From positions 1-64,000 of the forward strand of contig CAWFCZ010000031.1 in the NCBI GenBank assembly GCA_963814355.1: 64,000 nt of DNA. Reading direction: 5' to 3'. This document shows, piece after piece, positions 9,229 through 17,763 of this stretch. The position numbers and the translations under genes were made by a program. The stretch's first letter is position 1. Each line of letters opens with the position of its first letter. The stretch is from JADGOV01 sp963814355 (GTDB lineage: Bacteria > Actinomycetota > Actinomycetes > JADGOV01). The notes beneath the pieces were generated by a model. The model was given only the letters and a program-made list of their open reading frames with translations, did not search any database and was not told where the DNA came from.

Positions 9229-9480
9229 TCAACCCAACGCTGGCGCCTCAATAACCTCCTCTGGAGTCTTCCATCCAAAGGCTTGTCGGGGCCGCCGCCT
9301 ATTGGGTTCCTGGACGATGGTGGTCAGCCGTGCCGGGCTCGTGAGCGACAGGTCGGTCTTCGGTAGGTATTGCCGGAGCAGCCCGTCGCTACGCTTATTG
9401 CTGCCGCGCTGCCCGGGGCAGTAGGCGCCGGCGAAGTAGACGGGGATGCCGGTCGTCGCGGTCAGGTCGGACAAGCAGCG
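9229..9480 (-). pseudogene. IS30-family transposase, C-terminal fragment
   Basis: The minus strand encodes GIPVYFAGAYCPGQRGSNKR, then DGLLRQYLPKTDLSL and RQAFGWKTPEEV. This matches the IS30 C-terminus (YF-D-PHSPWQRG-NENTNGLLRQYFPKGTDLS ... NRPRKTLGWKTP). Several conserved residues are changed (for example NEN to NKR), and the N-terminal HTH and most of the DDE core are missing. It abuts the IS21 fragment and looks like the product of nested insertion and deletion. Confidence 0.7.
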
Positions 9481-9791
9481 GGATCGACGTGGTCGTGGTG
9501 CCCCCCGGGAAGCGGTCCTTCTCAGCTTCGGGTGGTGTGACAGCACGACAGGCACCCGTGTCGAGGACACGGGCAGTGTCCCAGCGAGTGACGCCTGCGC
9601 CCCTCCCGCGCGGCTGGCTCCATGCGCTTCTCATCCGCTCGTCATCTTCAGCCGACCCACCGACCTAGCCTTGCCGTGGGCCTGCAAGAGCAGGCCGGAG
9701 GCCGTTGATGTGATCACGCTCCAGCCGGCGCCACGCCGGCTGGCTCCCAGCGTCGGGTCGCGGATGCGGGACCGAGGAGAAGGACACGAAC

Positions 9792-10019
9792 ATGCCGTTG
9801 CTCAACGTGAAGGTCATCGAGAACGTGTTCTCCGATGAGCAGAAGAAGCAGATGGTCGAGCGGCTCACCGACGCCATGGTGTCGATCGAAGGCGAGAACA
9901 TGCGCGGGGTCACCTGGGTGATCGTCGAAGAGGTGAAGAGCGGCGACTGGGGGATCGGCGGGAACGCCTTGACGACGGATGACGTCAAGGCCCTGGGTGC
10001 TGGTGCGCCGGTCGGCTGA
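9792..10019 (+). CDS. 4-oxalocrotonate tautomerase family protein
   Basis: The 75-residue product begins MPLLNVKVIENVFSDEQKKQ. After Met removal it leaves the N-terminal proline that acts as general base in this superfamily, and WVIVEEV matches the central strand. Members isomerise 2-hydroxymuconate or related enols, but the substrate cannot be told from sequence, and no meta-cleavage pathway genes are nearby. AGGAGAAGGA lies just before ATG 9792. A strong hairpin follows, so it is probably a single-gene transcript between insertion-sequence debris and a regulator gene. Confidence 0.9.
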   Translation: MPLLNVKVIENVFSDEQKKQMVERLTDAMVSIEGENMRGVTWVIVEEVKSGDWGIGGNALTTDDVKALGAGAPVG

Positions 10020-10034
10020 TCCGCCGGCGGAGCG

Positions 10035-10073
10035 CAGGCGGTGGGGGCGCATACCCCGTGCCCCCACCGCCTG
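10035..10073 (+). terminator. Hairpin terminator after the tautomerase gene
   Basis: A perfect 14-base inverted repeat (CAGGCGGTGGGGGC at 10035-10048 and its complement at 10060-10073) brackets an 11-base loop and begins 16 bases after the stop. No clear U-tract follows, as is common for actinobacterial terminators. Confidence 0.75.
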
Positions 10074-10135
10074 TCACCTTTACAGGCGTTCCCCGCGGGA
10101 GGATGATGGCGCGCGTCGAAGGGTGATGTGGCTGC

Positions 10136-12448
10136 GTGGCTGCTCTGATGGGTGCGCTGCTGGCGCAGCGCGCGTCCGCGGGCCTCGTCGGGCGCAGCCG
10201 CGAGCTGGCCCACTTGACCCGGATGGCGGATCGGGAGGAGGAGACGCTTCTCGTACACCTTCATGGGGTCGCCGGGGTCGGGAAGTCCGCCGTCCTTGAT
10301 GCCTTCCTCGCCGCCGAGCGGCTGCGAGGCGCGATCGTTGTCCGGCTCGACTGCCGGGCGATCGAGCCGACCGAACGAGGCTTCCTGTACGAGCTGAGCG
10401 CCGCGATCGGCATCGCCCCCACCGACGTCGTGGGGGTGACTAGCCGGCTGGGCAGCATCGGCGAGCGGGTGCTGGTAGCGCTGGACAACTACGAGGTCTT
10501 CCGACTCCTGGACAGCTGGCTCCGCGGCTCGTTCCTGCCGGCGTTGGAACAGAACGCTCGGGTCGTCCTCACCGGACGCGACCCGCCCGTTCCGGCGTGG
10601 CTCACCTCGCCGGAGTGGAAGGGGCTCTTCCGGTCCGTCCCGGTCGGTCCCCTCGACGACGTCGCGGCGCTGGAGCTGCTGTCCCAGTACGGCGTCGGAA
10701 CCGCGGCGGGTCGCCGCGTCAACCGGATCGCCCGCGGGCACCCGCTGGCCCTGCGACTGGCTGCATCAGCGATCGAGGCGCGGCCGGACCTGAGCCTCGA
10801 GGATGCCGCCACCCAACCGGTCCTGGCGGAGCTGACCCGCCTGTACCTGGCCGACGTCCGTGACCCGGTGACCCGGGAGGCGCTCGACGCCGCCTCCGTC
10901 GTGCGGCGGGCCACCCGATCCCTGATGCGGGTGATGCTGCCGACCATCGCGCCGCAGGACGCCATCGAGAAGCTCCGCACTCTTCCCTTCGTCGAGACCG
11001 GTCAAGACGGGCTCGTGCTGCACGACGCCGTGCAACAGGCCATCGCGGGGGCGCTGAAGTCCGCTGACCCCGAGCGATACCGCGGCTACCGCCGGGCCGC
11101 CTGGCGGCAACTGCGGGAGGAGTCCGCGGACGCTGGCACGCCGGACCTGTGGCGCTACACCGCCGACACCCTCTATCTCATCGAGAACCCGGTCTGCCGC
11201 GAAGCCTTTTTTCCCACCGGCGCGCAGCTGTTCACCGTCGAACCGGCGGCGAGTGAACATGAGACCGCGGTGCGGGAGATTGCCGAAGCCACCGAGCCGC
11301 CCGGCTCGGTGGCGCTGCTGCGGGACTGGTGGGCAGAGACCCCGGACTCGTTCTCGGTTGTGCTCGACCGTGACGAACGCGTGGCCGGTTTCTATGTCAT
11401 GTTCGACTCCACGAGCGTGCCCCGACCGGCGCTGCTCGCTGACCCGGTCACCGCCGCGTGGGCGCGTCACCTGCGGGAGCACCCCGTCCCGAAAGGGGAA
11501 CGGGTCCTGTTCCTACGCCGCTGGCTCGACGTCGGGGCCGGCGAGGAACCGTCGCCTGTCCAAGCCGCCTGCTGGCTCGACATCAAACGCACCTACATGG
11601 CCCTGCGGCCCGACCTGCGGCGCGTGTACACGACGGTACGAAACCTCGCCCACTACGGCCCGATCGTGACCCGGCTCCGGTTCCGCCAGATCGAGGGGGC
11701 CGAGGTTGAACTCGACAACGCGATGTACCACTCCGCAGTCCTGGACTTCGGCCCCGGCTCGGTTGACGGGTGGCTGGCCGACCTCGCCGCGGAGGAACTC
11801 GGCGTGCAGGACGTCCTCGCCCTCGACCCCGACGCCGGTGAGCTCGTCCTCGACGGCCAACGCATCGCGCTGACACCGCTGGAGTACGGGGTGATGAGCC
11901 ACCTGCACGCCAAACGCGGCAAGGTCGTAACCCGCGCTTCGGTGCTCCGCGACGTCTGGGGTTACGACTACGACGGGGGCAGCAACGTCGTGGACTCCGT
12001 GATCAGGTCGGTCCGCAAGAAGCTCGGCAGGCAGGCGTCGTCCATAGAGACCGTCCGCGGGTTCGGCTACCGCTGCAACCTGTACCCGGACCAGGTAGCT
12101 CTCTGCAACAGAGGGCATCGAGATTTCAACTCGATCCGACAGTGCAGCACCAGCGCTGGCCGAACAGTGACACAGCCGCCAGCCGCGACGCCGGATCTGC
12201 CCGCAGCAGCGACGCGCTCATCCAGATCGTCAAACGGCGGCGGCTCAGCGCTCGAGGCTTGGCGATCGGGCGACCCTTGCCAGTTACGTCCTGGGGCTGT
12301 AGGACTTGGGCCATCCCGCCGTCGCGAGGATAGCCAGGAAACAAGGAGGCCCGCACATGACGAAGCGGTTCGGCGCGCTCAGCGCGGCCATCGCAGTCCT
12401 AGCATTCGCGGTTGGCCTGGCCGGCCCCGCTGCCGGTTCATCGCGTGA
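10136..12448 (+). CDS. STAND-type ATPase with C-terminal OmpR-like winged helix
   Basis: Residues about 15-330 form a STAND/AAA-type NTPase: GLVGRSRELAHL, a Walker A (GVAGVGKS, residues 44-51), LVALDNYE as likely Walker B and RIARGHPLALRLAASAIEA as the GHPLAL motif. A middle segment (about 360-560) resembles a GNAT-like fold but I cannot name it. Residues about 563-648 are an OmpR/PhoB winged helix (LTPLEYGVMSHL, VVDSVIRSVRKKLG, VRGFGYRC). It is probably a ligand-gated transcription regulator. The last 120 residues are low-complexity and overlap the next gene, so the true stop was probably lost by a frameshift near 12090. GTG 10136 or ATG 10148 could be the start. Confidence 0.75.
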   Translation: MAALMGALLAQRASAGLVGRSRELAHLTRMADREEETLLVHLHGVAGVGKSAVLDAFLAAERLRGAIVVRLDCRAIEPTERGFLYELSAAIGIAPTDVVGVTSRLGSIGERVLVALDNYEVFRLLDSWLRGSFLPALEQNARVVLTGRDPPVPAWLTSPEWKGLFRSVPVGPLDDVAALELLSQYGVGTAAGRRVNRIARGHPLALRLAASAIEARPDLSLEDAATQPVLAELTRLYLADVRDPVTREALDAASVVRRATRSLMRVMLPTIAPQDAIEKLRTLPFVETGQDGLVLHDAVQQAIAGALKSADPERYRGYRRAAWRQLREESADAGTPDLWRYTADTLYLIENPVCREAFFPTGAQLFTVEPAASEHETAVREIAEATEPPGSVALLRDWWAETPDSFSVVLDRDERVAGFYVMFDSTSVPRPALLADPVTAAWARHLREHPVPKGERVLFLRRWLDVGAGEEPSPVQAACWLDIKRTYMALRPDLRRVYTTVRNLAHYGPIVTRLRFRQIEGAEVELDNAMYHSAVLDFGPGSVDGWLADLAAEELGVQDVLALDPDAGELVLDGQRIALTPLEYGVMSHLHAKRGKVVTRASVLRDVWGYDYDGGSNVVDSVIRSVRKKLGRQASSIETVRGFGYRCNLYPDQVALCNRGHRDFNSIRQCSTSAGRTVTQPPAATPDLPAAATRSSRSSNGGGSALEAWRSGDPCQLRPGAVGLGPSRRREDSQETRRPAHDEAVRRAQRGHRSPSIRGWPGRPRCRFIA

Positions 12449-12827
12449 CGCTGGTGCACATCGCACAATCCGTTTCCTCGGCACCGTCACGGAGCTGAAT
12501 CTCGTTGATGTGCCTCCTCAAGGTGCGTCCCTCGGTGACGAGATCGTATTCTCGGAGAAGCTGACGCAGGCAGGCCACGAGATAGGGCATGAGGGCGCGG
12601 TGTGCACCACCGTGTCGCTCCAGCGCCATGACGCGCAGTGCATCGGGACCTTTTGGTTCCCGGACGGGGAGATCACCGTGCAGGGGTTGCTCCGCCTGGG
12701 AAACCCAGCACCGTACGCCGCGCCGATCACAGGTGGGTCCGGGAAGTACCAGGGCGCGAGGGGCGAGTTGCACGTCCGGCCCATCTCAGCAAGCCAGGGG
12801 ATGCAGGCCATCTATCTGCGGGGCTGA
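12357..12827 (+). CDS. Secreted allene oxide cyclase-like barrel protein
   Basis: AAGGAGG at 12343 precedes ATG 12357. The 156-residue product starts with a signal peptide (about 1-28, ending near GPAAGS) and continues with a beta-rich domain: IRFLGTVTEL, LGDEIVFSEKL, CTTVSLQRHDAQCIGTFWF, ITVQGLL and ITGGSGKYQGARGELHV. This pattern matches the allene oxide cyclase/dirigent-like barrel found in small exported actinobacterial proteins of unknown role. Two cysteines in the barrel may form a disulfide. The preceding regulator frame overlaps its start in another frame, but the signal peptide and ribosome binding site make this the credible gene. Confidence 0.75.
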   Translation: MTKRFGALSAAIAVLAFAVGLAGPAAGSSRDAGAHRTIRFLGTVTELNLVDVPPQGASLGDEIVFSEKLTQAGHEIGHEGAVCTTVSLQRHDAQCIGTFWFPDGEITVQGLLRLGNPAPYAAPITGGSGKYQGARGELHVRPISASQGMQAIYLRG

Positions 12828-13007
12828 CCGATACAAACCAGGCAGGCGTAAGCCGGCCCGGCCGTTGACCCCGCCATTCGCCTATCCGCTTCGATGGCCG
12901 CTACACCCGTGATTCGACAGCGACGTACTCAGCGTCTCCGTTCCACACAATTCCTCGTCGACAGTCACCGACAACGCCGGAGCGGTTCGGCTCGTGGGAG
13001 CCCGCCC

Positions 13008-13920
13008 CTAGACTCCCGCCGGAAGGGCTGCCTTGACGTAGTGCTGGCTGGCGAGGGCGCGCATCGCGGCCATCGCCGACAGTGATGAGTTCAGGGTGAA
13101 GGGGCAGCGGCCGTCGCGGCCGGTGGCGTTCCAGTAGAGGACGCCGCGTACCTGCGGCCAGCGTCTTATCTCGTCGCCGGCGGCGGTGATCCACTGGCCT
13201 TTCCGGCCGGGCCTGGCAGGGTCCTCTTGCGATCCCCATTCGGCGATCATCAGCGGCCGGCCGCGCGAGGTGGCCCAGGCGACGAAGTCGGCGAAGACGT
13301 CGGTGAACGGCCGCCAGGTGTTGCGGCGGCAGCCGTACCAGTTGTAGCCGTCGGCGGCGAGCCAGTCGGTCACGTCGTCGCCCGGGTAGTACGCCGCCGC
13401 TGGGGTCCGGCCGCCGCGGGGGTGGAAGCTCGACGCCATCAGGATCCAGACGAACCGTACGTTGGTGGCGTGCTCGGCGAGGAACACGGCCACGTAGTGC
13501 CGCCAGGCGGCTACATACGCCGCTGGGCCGTCGTTACGGTCGTTGTCCGGCTCGTGATGAAAGGAGAGCAGCAGCGGGGCGTGGAGCGCGGCGCCGGCGC
13601 GAGCCTATGCCCGGATCACCGCGTCCTCCCGGCCGGCGGCGATCGCCGACCAGCTGACCGGGGTGCGGCCGTGGCGGGGGTTGACCGACAGCACCGGGGT
13701 GCGTCCGCCGGCGATGTCCCAGCCGACCAGCGGTGTCAGCCGCGGCTCCCAGGCCTGGTAGATCCGGTGCAGCGCGAGCCGGCGTCCCAGCGCCCGTTCC
13801 AGGGTGAGCGCGGACGCTTCCCGGCTGCCGTCCTGCGAGCCGCTCGAGGCGCCGAACGCCACCCCCGGCCCGAACGGCACCCGGGGGGACCCCTGAGCGC
13901 CGGGTGGCGCAGCGGCCGAG
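13008..13920 (-). pseudogene. GH26-like glycoside hydrolase, one in-frame amber stop
   Basis: Reading the minus strand, GVAFGASSGSQDG, LHRIYQAWEPRLTPLVGWDI and SWSAIAAGREDAVIRA are followed by TAG (13605-13607). The same frame then continues with ARAGAALHAPLLLSFHHEPD, VAVFLAEHATNVRFVWILMA and RPLMIAEWGSQED. That is the layout of secreted GH26-type mannanase-like enzymes, with HHEPD and MIAEWG as the two acidic catalytic strands. The stop sits where relatives have IRAQARA, so a single CAG to TAG change explains it. No signal peptide is visible, so the 5' end also looks lost; the upstream boundary is approximate. Confidence 0.65.
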
Positions 13921-14216
13921 CTTGCGGCGGATCGCACAAGTTGCGTGCCCGGCAGGCAACAGCCTCGACCGCCACCCCGACTACGTCTTGGCCGCCTACA
14001 CGGGCCTCGGCACCTGACCGAAGCGCGACACTGCCGAGATGCAGGCGTCGGCATGTGAGCGAAGGTCGGCATTTGTCCGCGGGCGGCGGCGGTGTCACCA
14101 CCAGACGCCCTTCCCGGTTCATGGCGAACCACATATGCTTACAACGCGTGAATCTCGCAGAACCGCCCGTCGTGGCCGCGGCGACCGACGGTACCGGCTC
14201 GCGGCGGAGGTGCCAG

Positions 14217-14573
14217 ATGGCCCAGAGGGCAGTGGCAGTCATGCCGATCGCGGACGCGGAGGCCTGGCAGACGTTCACCGACGAGATCTCGACGGGTTCC
14301 CGTAGCGACGCGCACCGGACGTTTCTCCGCCGTGGTGGGGTACGCGCCGAGACGATCTTTCTCCAGCAGACACCGATGGGAAACCTCATGGTACTCGTGT
14401 GGGACGGTGTCGACCCCGACCAGATGGCGGCGCACTTCGCCAGCATGCTGGGAGACCCAACAAGCGACCACGAGCGGTATCTGCGGGACTATGTGATTCC
14501 GAAGGTGCACGGCATCGACACGACGCAGCCGCCGCCCCCGCCGGCGCGGCAGATCACCGAGATGACCGTGTAG
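14217..14573 (+). CDS. Small conserved-looking protein of unknown function
   Basis: ATG 14217 follows GGAGGTG and opens a 118-residue protein beginning MAQRAVAVMPIADAEAWQTF. The sequence alternates strands and helices like a ferredoxin-fold (dimeric alpha-beta barrel) domain: VAVMPI, FLRRGGVRAETIFLQQTP, NLMVLVWDGVD and MAAHFASMLG. A proline-rich stretch lies close to the end. I do not recognise the family. A longer frame upstream overlaps the GH26 pseudogene in antisense and is not credible as coding. Confidence 0.55.
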   Translation: MAQRAVAVMPIADAEAWQTFTDEISTGSRSDAHRTFLRRGGVRAETIFLQQTPMGNLMVLVWDGVDPDQMAAHFASMLGDPTSDHERYLRDYVIPKVHGIDTTQPPPPPARQITEMTV

Positions 14574-14593
14574 AACCCTCCGGCTATCAAGGG

Positions 14594-14914
14594 TCAGCAG
14601 GGCGGGCGCTTGCTCTGCCCACTGACAAAAGACCCACAGCGTCGACCACCGGGGTGCGTTCGCCTAACGATCCGCAACCCGAAGTCCGCAGTCCGCCAAG
14701 TTCCTTGCCCCGACCTGGAGAAGACCCGGGCAAGACCGTGGAGGCGGTCGAGGTCGGCTCGGGCCGTGTCGTGGCGGATGATGCTGCGGGCGTCGGCGTG
14801 GCGCATCGCGTACTGCATGTCCCGCAGCGGCACGCCGCTGATCAACCCGGCCGTGCAGAACGTCCGGAGCAGCGTGTGCGGGCTGGCCGGGCTGGTCACA
14901 CCCGCCTCGCGCAC
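14594..14914 (-). pseudogene. Tyrosine recombinase, C-terminal fragment with altered catalytic residue
   Basis: The minus frame contains SPHTLLRTFCTAGLISGVPL, RDMQYAMRHADARSIIRHDT and ARADLDRLHGLARV. This matches the C-terminal catalytic box of actinobacterial phage-type integrases (HTLRRTF...G-PLRDVQ-A-RHADPRTT-RYDRAR-NLDRH). The expected tyrosine nucleophile in R-Y-D is histidine here (IIRHD), and the upstream box is absent. It is therefore a dead relic, consistent with an old integrative element. Confidence 0.65.
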
Positions 14915-15048
14915 ACACGTTCGTCGGACGGGCTCGTTCCAAGTGCTCGCGACATCGGCCGGCCGGCGTTGCGCCCAGTCGCGTAGCCGGCCGCCGACAC
15001 CGGCGTCGGTGTGCTCTGCCGACGCTTACTGCGGGAGGCGGCGGTGGT

Positions 15049-15277
15049 CTACTGGGCTGCCCCGTCGGCGAGCAGGGTCAGCGCCTGAGCCAGCCGGAAG
15101 TGCTTGTTCTTGCCGAGGTCGCCGACTGTGCTGATGTTGAAAGCGGTTCGTAACCCGTCCGCGTCACCTTCGCCGACACCGGCGAGCGCCGACACCGGGG
15201 CGGCCAGCAGCTTCTCCAGGGTGGTGTCCTCATACGCCTTGTTCCAGGTAGACGCTGAGGTCTGCGGTGATCGCCAT
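15049..15277 (-). pseudogene. Small helix-hairpin-helix-like protein, single-base frameshift
   Basis: From ATG 15277 the frame reads MAITADLSVYLEQGV and stops. Skipping one base restores GYEDTTLEKLLAAPVSALAG followed by VGEGDADGLRTAFNISTVGD and LGKNKHFRLAQALTLLADGA. This matches a short bacterial family I know only as opening MAITADLS-YLE-GYED-TL, with a HhH-like GVGEGDADGL turn. The locus is 229 bases, one more than a multiple of three, so a single inserted base (near 15235) accounts for the break. Mutation or sequencing error are both possible. Confidence 0.6.
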
Positions 15278-15519
15278 ACGGTGCTCCTCAGATGCGAGGC
15301 GGCCGCGGCTGCGGCCGCCGGTCGGGTGCGCGCTGAAGGTACACCTCCTGCGGCCTGCTCGGCGGGGGTTCCCACCACCGCGGTGGGCGCCTCCCGGTGA
15401 ACTCGGTGATTCGGGATGGTGCGGCGACACGCCGGTGGTCGACCGGCAGCCGCCCCCCGGGGGATGGCTGGTGCACTATCAGCTGAGGGCTGCCGTGGTC
15501 GGCGGGATCGCGAAAAGGG

Positions 15520-15939
15520 GTGAGCGTGGACGGCTTCAAGAAGTTCCTGCTGCGCGGCAATGTGGTCGACCTGGCGGTGGCGGTGGTCATCGGGGCCGCG
15601 TTCGGGGCGATCGTGACCGCTTTCGTCGCCGCGTTCATCACCCCGCTCGTCGGGGTGGCCACCGGCGCGGCGGGTGATTTCAGCGCCAAGACGTTCACCA
15701 TCAGCGGGACCAAGTTTCCGTACGGTCAATTCGTGCAGGCCCTGCTCAGCTTCGTGATCATCGCCGCGGTGGTGTACTTCCTCGTCGTCAAGCCGGTTCA
15801 ACGTCTGATGGACCGCTACAAGACCGAGCCGGAGCCCGGCGACCCGGTGAAGGACTGCCCGGAATGCCTGTCGAAGATTCCGGTAGCCGCCAGCCGCTGC
15901 GCCTTCTGCACAGCCCAACAACCAACGGCCACCATCTGA
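15520..15939 (+). CDS. mscL: Large-conductance mechanosensitive channel with C-terminal zinc ribbon
   Basis: The 139-residue protein starts with GFKKFLLRGNVVDLAVAVVI, the N-terminal helix and first transmembrane pore helix of MscL, with a second membrane helix at about 69-90 (FVQALLSFVIIAAVVYFLVV). MscL opens under membrane tension to release solutes during osmotic downshock. The C-terminus carries CPECLSKIPVAASRCAFC, a two-CxxC zinc-ribbon-like knuckle found in many actinobacterial MscL as I recall. GAAAAGGGG precedes GTG 15520; GTG 15526 is an alternative start. Confidence 0.93.
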   Translation: MSVDGFKKFLLRGNVVDLAVAVVIGAAFGAIVTAFVAAFITPLVGVATGAAGDFSAKTFTISGTKFPYGQFVQALLSFVIIAAVVYFLVVKPVQRLMDRYKTEPEPGDPVKDCPECLSKIPVAASRCAFCTAQQPTATI

Positions 15940-16239
15940 GCCGGCGTTCCGGGGCCACCGGACGGCAGGGCCGGAGCCTCCCGGGATCTCCTGAGAGCAC
16001 AACGGCGATCGGTGGGCGCGTCACCGCCTGCGACGACTGTGCCGTGGAGCTGCGTGCCGCCGCTGCGTCAACGACCGGTTTGCGGCAGCTCGGTCGGTCA
16101 GGGCTGCAGCGGCAAATGTGAACCGGCAGCACCAACGAGAACGTCCGGCCGATCGGCTCCCGGAGAAACGCGTGACGCAGTACGGGCAGGCCGCCGGTCG
16201 TGGCGAGCAGCACATCCGGTCTGGTCGCGGTATTGGTCT
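15940..16239. other. Stretch with no supportable gene
   Basis: Between mscL and the fragment below I find no frame with a plausible start and family match. A minus-strand segment near 16090-16210 reads LLATTGGLPVLRHAFLREPI and looks somewhat protein-like, but it has no start and I cannot name it. Confidence 0.35.
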
Positions 16240-16575
16240 CCCCGGCCGGTCATCGCGCTGTTCGCGGCCGGGATGAACGGGGTCGCGTTAGGCGGGCGTC
16301 GCCTTCGAGCGTGCCCAGCTGGCCGGCCGTCAGGCTGATCTGCCGGTGTCGCAGTTCGGTGAGCAGCGACTGCAGGTCCGGCAGGTCGTGGTCGACTCGG
16401 CCGAAGAGGGTGACCATGCCCTCGTCAGAATCCTCACCTTCCAGGATTGTCGGCTTGCGGCCGAACTCGAGGTAGTACGTCGCGAGATCGTGGTCGTAGC
16501 CGACAACGACCGGCCAGTGGGGTGGTCGAGACGGAGCCGGGTCATCGTCCGCCGCCCAGCCCGCGGCAGGACTCT
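16240..16575 (-). pseudogene. Unidentified open frame without a start
   Basis: Downstream of the replication gene and on the same strand, a frame reads HWPVVVGYDHDLATYYLEFG, then KPTILEGEDSDEGMVTLFGR and VDHDLPDLQSLLTELRHRQI. It looks like genuine protein in composition and stays open to a TGA near 16240. No ATG, GTG or TTG lies between the preceding stop and this text, so it is either a decayed gene or one that lost its start. I do not recognise the family. Confidence 0.35.
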
Positions 16576-16591
16576 GGGGGGTAGCCGGTGG

Positions 16592-17602
16592 TCAGCATGG
16601 GACGGACTCGGCCTGGTCGAGGAGCTGGCAGGCCAGCCGGGACACCGTCAGGCGGGTGATCGGCTCTCCCCGGTCGGCGAGCTGAGCCCGGGCTTGCTGC
16701 TGCGCCCACACCCGGCTGCCGCCGGCTTCGAGCAGCCGGGCTTCCAGCGCATCCTGCTCGGCGATCAGCGCCGGATCGGACAGCGAAGCCTGCGCTGCCC
16801 CTGGTTGCCACCACGGCCCCGGGCAGGAAAGCCGCATCGGGCTGAACGTCGCCGGATCTGCCGCCAACGCCCGCAGCGCCCCAGCGGCCTGCTCGGCGGG
16901 CCAGCCGCGGACCGACACCGCCTCGCGCAGCACTTCGAGCAGCCGGCCGGCCGACCAGCGGGCCTGCGGCTTACCGAGGCAGCGGCGCAGCCGCTGGCAC
17001 TCGCGTGCAAACTGGTCGAGGTTACCGATCCCACACGCGGCCAGCAGGGCAGGTTCGCCGCCGGGCAGCCCGCCCTCGCCGCCGCCGTTCGCCGAGACGT
17101 TGCCTGCGGGAGGCGGCGGAGGAGGGTTCTCGGTAGGAACTACTGGGTTGGGCCGCATGTTTGCGGCCACGGTGGCCGCAGCCGTGCGGCTAGGGGTAGC
17201 CGCACCGTTGCGGCCACTCGCATGGGTGGCCTCAGATTTGCGGCCATCGTCACCTGCGGAAACGCCGCGAGCTGCCGGCGGGGTGCTCATGAGGTGGTAG
17301 CGGTTGGTCAAGTTCCGGCCGTCGCGGCGCCGGTGCTCGACGACGACGGCGCCTTCGCGCACCAGCTCCTTGAGCGCCCGGTCGACGGTGTCCTTCGACG
17401 ACTTGTGCAGCCGGGTCGCGAGGGTCGCCCGGCCGGGCATTCGCTGCCCGGAACTTTGGCCGTAGCGGAGCAGGATCGAGTACAGCCGGTACGCGCAGTC
17501 GGAGATGTCGGCGTCGATCACCCACTCCGGGACGATCGCGAACCGCTGCTCGAGGACGAGCGAGCCCTCCTCGCCGAGCTCGTCGACGTCCGGCTCAGCC
17601 AT
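16592..17602 (-). CDS. Replication-initiator-like winged-helix protein of a mobile element
   Basis: ATG 17602 gives 336 residues. Residues about 20-110 form a winged helix (ISDCAYRLYSILLRYGQSSG, MPGRATLATRLHKSSKDTVD, RALKELVREGAVVVEHRR) like the DnaD/RepA-type N-domain of actinobacterial plasmid or integrative-element replication proteins. The centre is low-complexity with many Pro, Gly and Ala. The C-terminal 150 residues are helical and I cannot assign them. It lies within 200 bases of a duplicated tRNA 3' end, which is where integrative elements keep rep, xis and int. A longer upstream frame exists but lacks a ribosome binding site. Confidence 0.6.
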   Translation of the reverse strand: MAEPDVDELGEEGSLVLEQRFAIVPEWVIDADISDCAYRLYSILLRYGQSSGQRMPGRATLATRLHKSSKDTVDRALKELVREGAVVVEHRRRDGRNLTNRYHLMSTPPAARGVSAGDDGRKSEATHASGRNGAATPSRTAAATVAANMRPNPVVPTENPPPPPPAGNVSANGGGEGGLPGGEPALLAACGIGNLDQFARECQRLRRCLGKPQARWSAGRLLEVLREAVSVRGWPAEQAAGALRALAADPATFSPMRLSCPGPWWQPGAAQASLSDPALIAEQDALEARLLEAGGSRVWAQQQARAQLADRGEPITRLTVSRLACQLLDQAESVPC

Positions 17603-17763
17603 GACCGTGCCCGCCGCTGCGATCTTGCGACTGTGAACGGAGTGGTAACGCGCTCGCCGCGACGACCTGGTGCGAACCAGGAGCAGTCGAGACGCCACAT
17701 GGGCGCTGACCAGGCGAAACGGCACGAGGCGGCATCACGTTGTACCGCCCGGGACGTCGTCGT

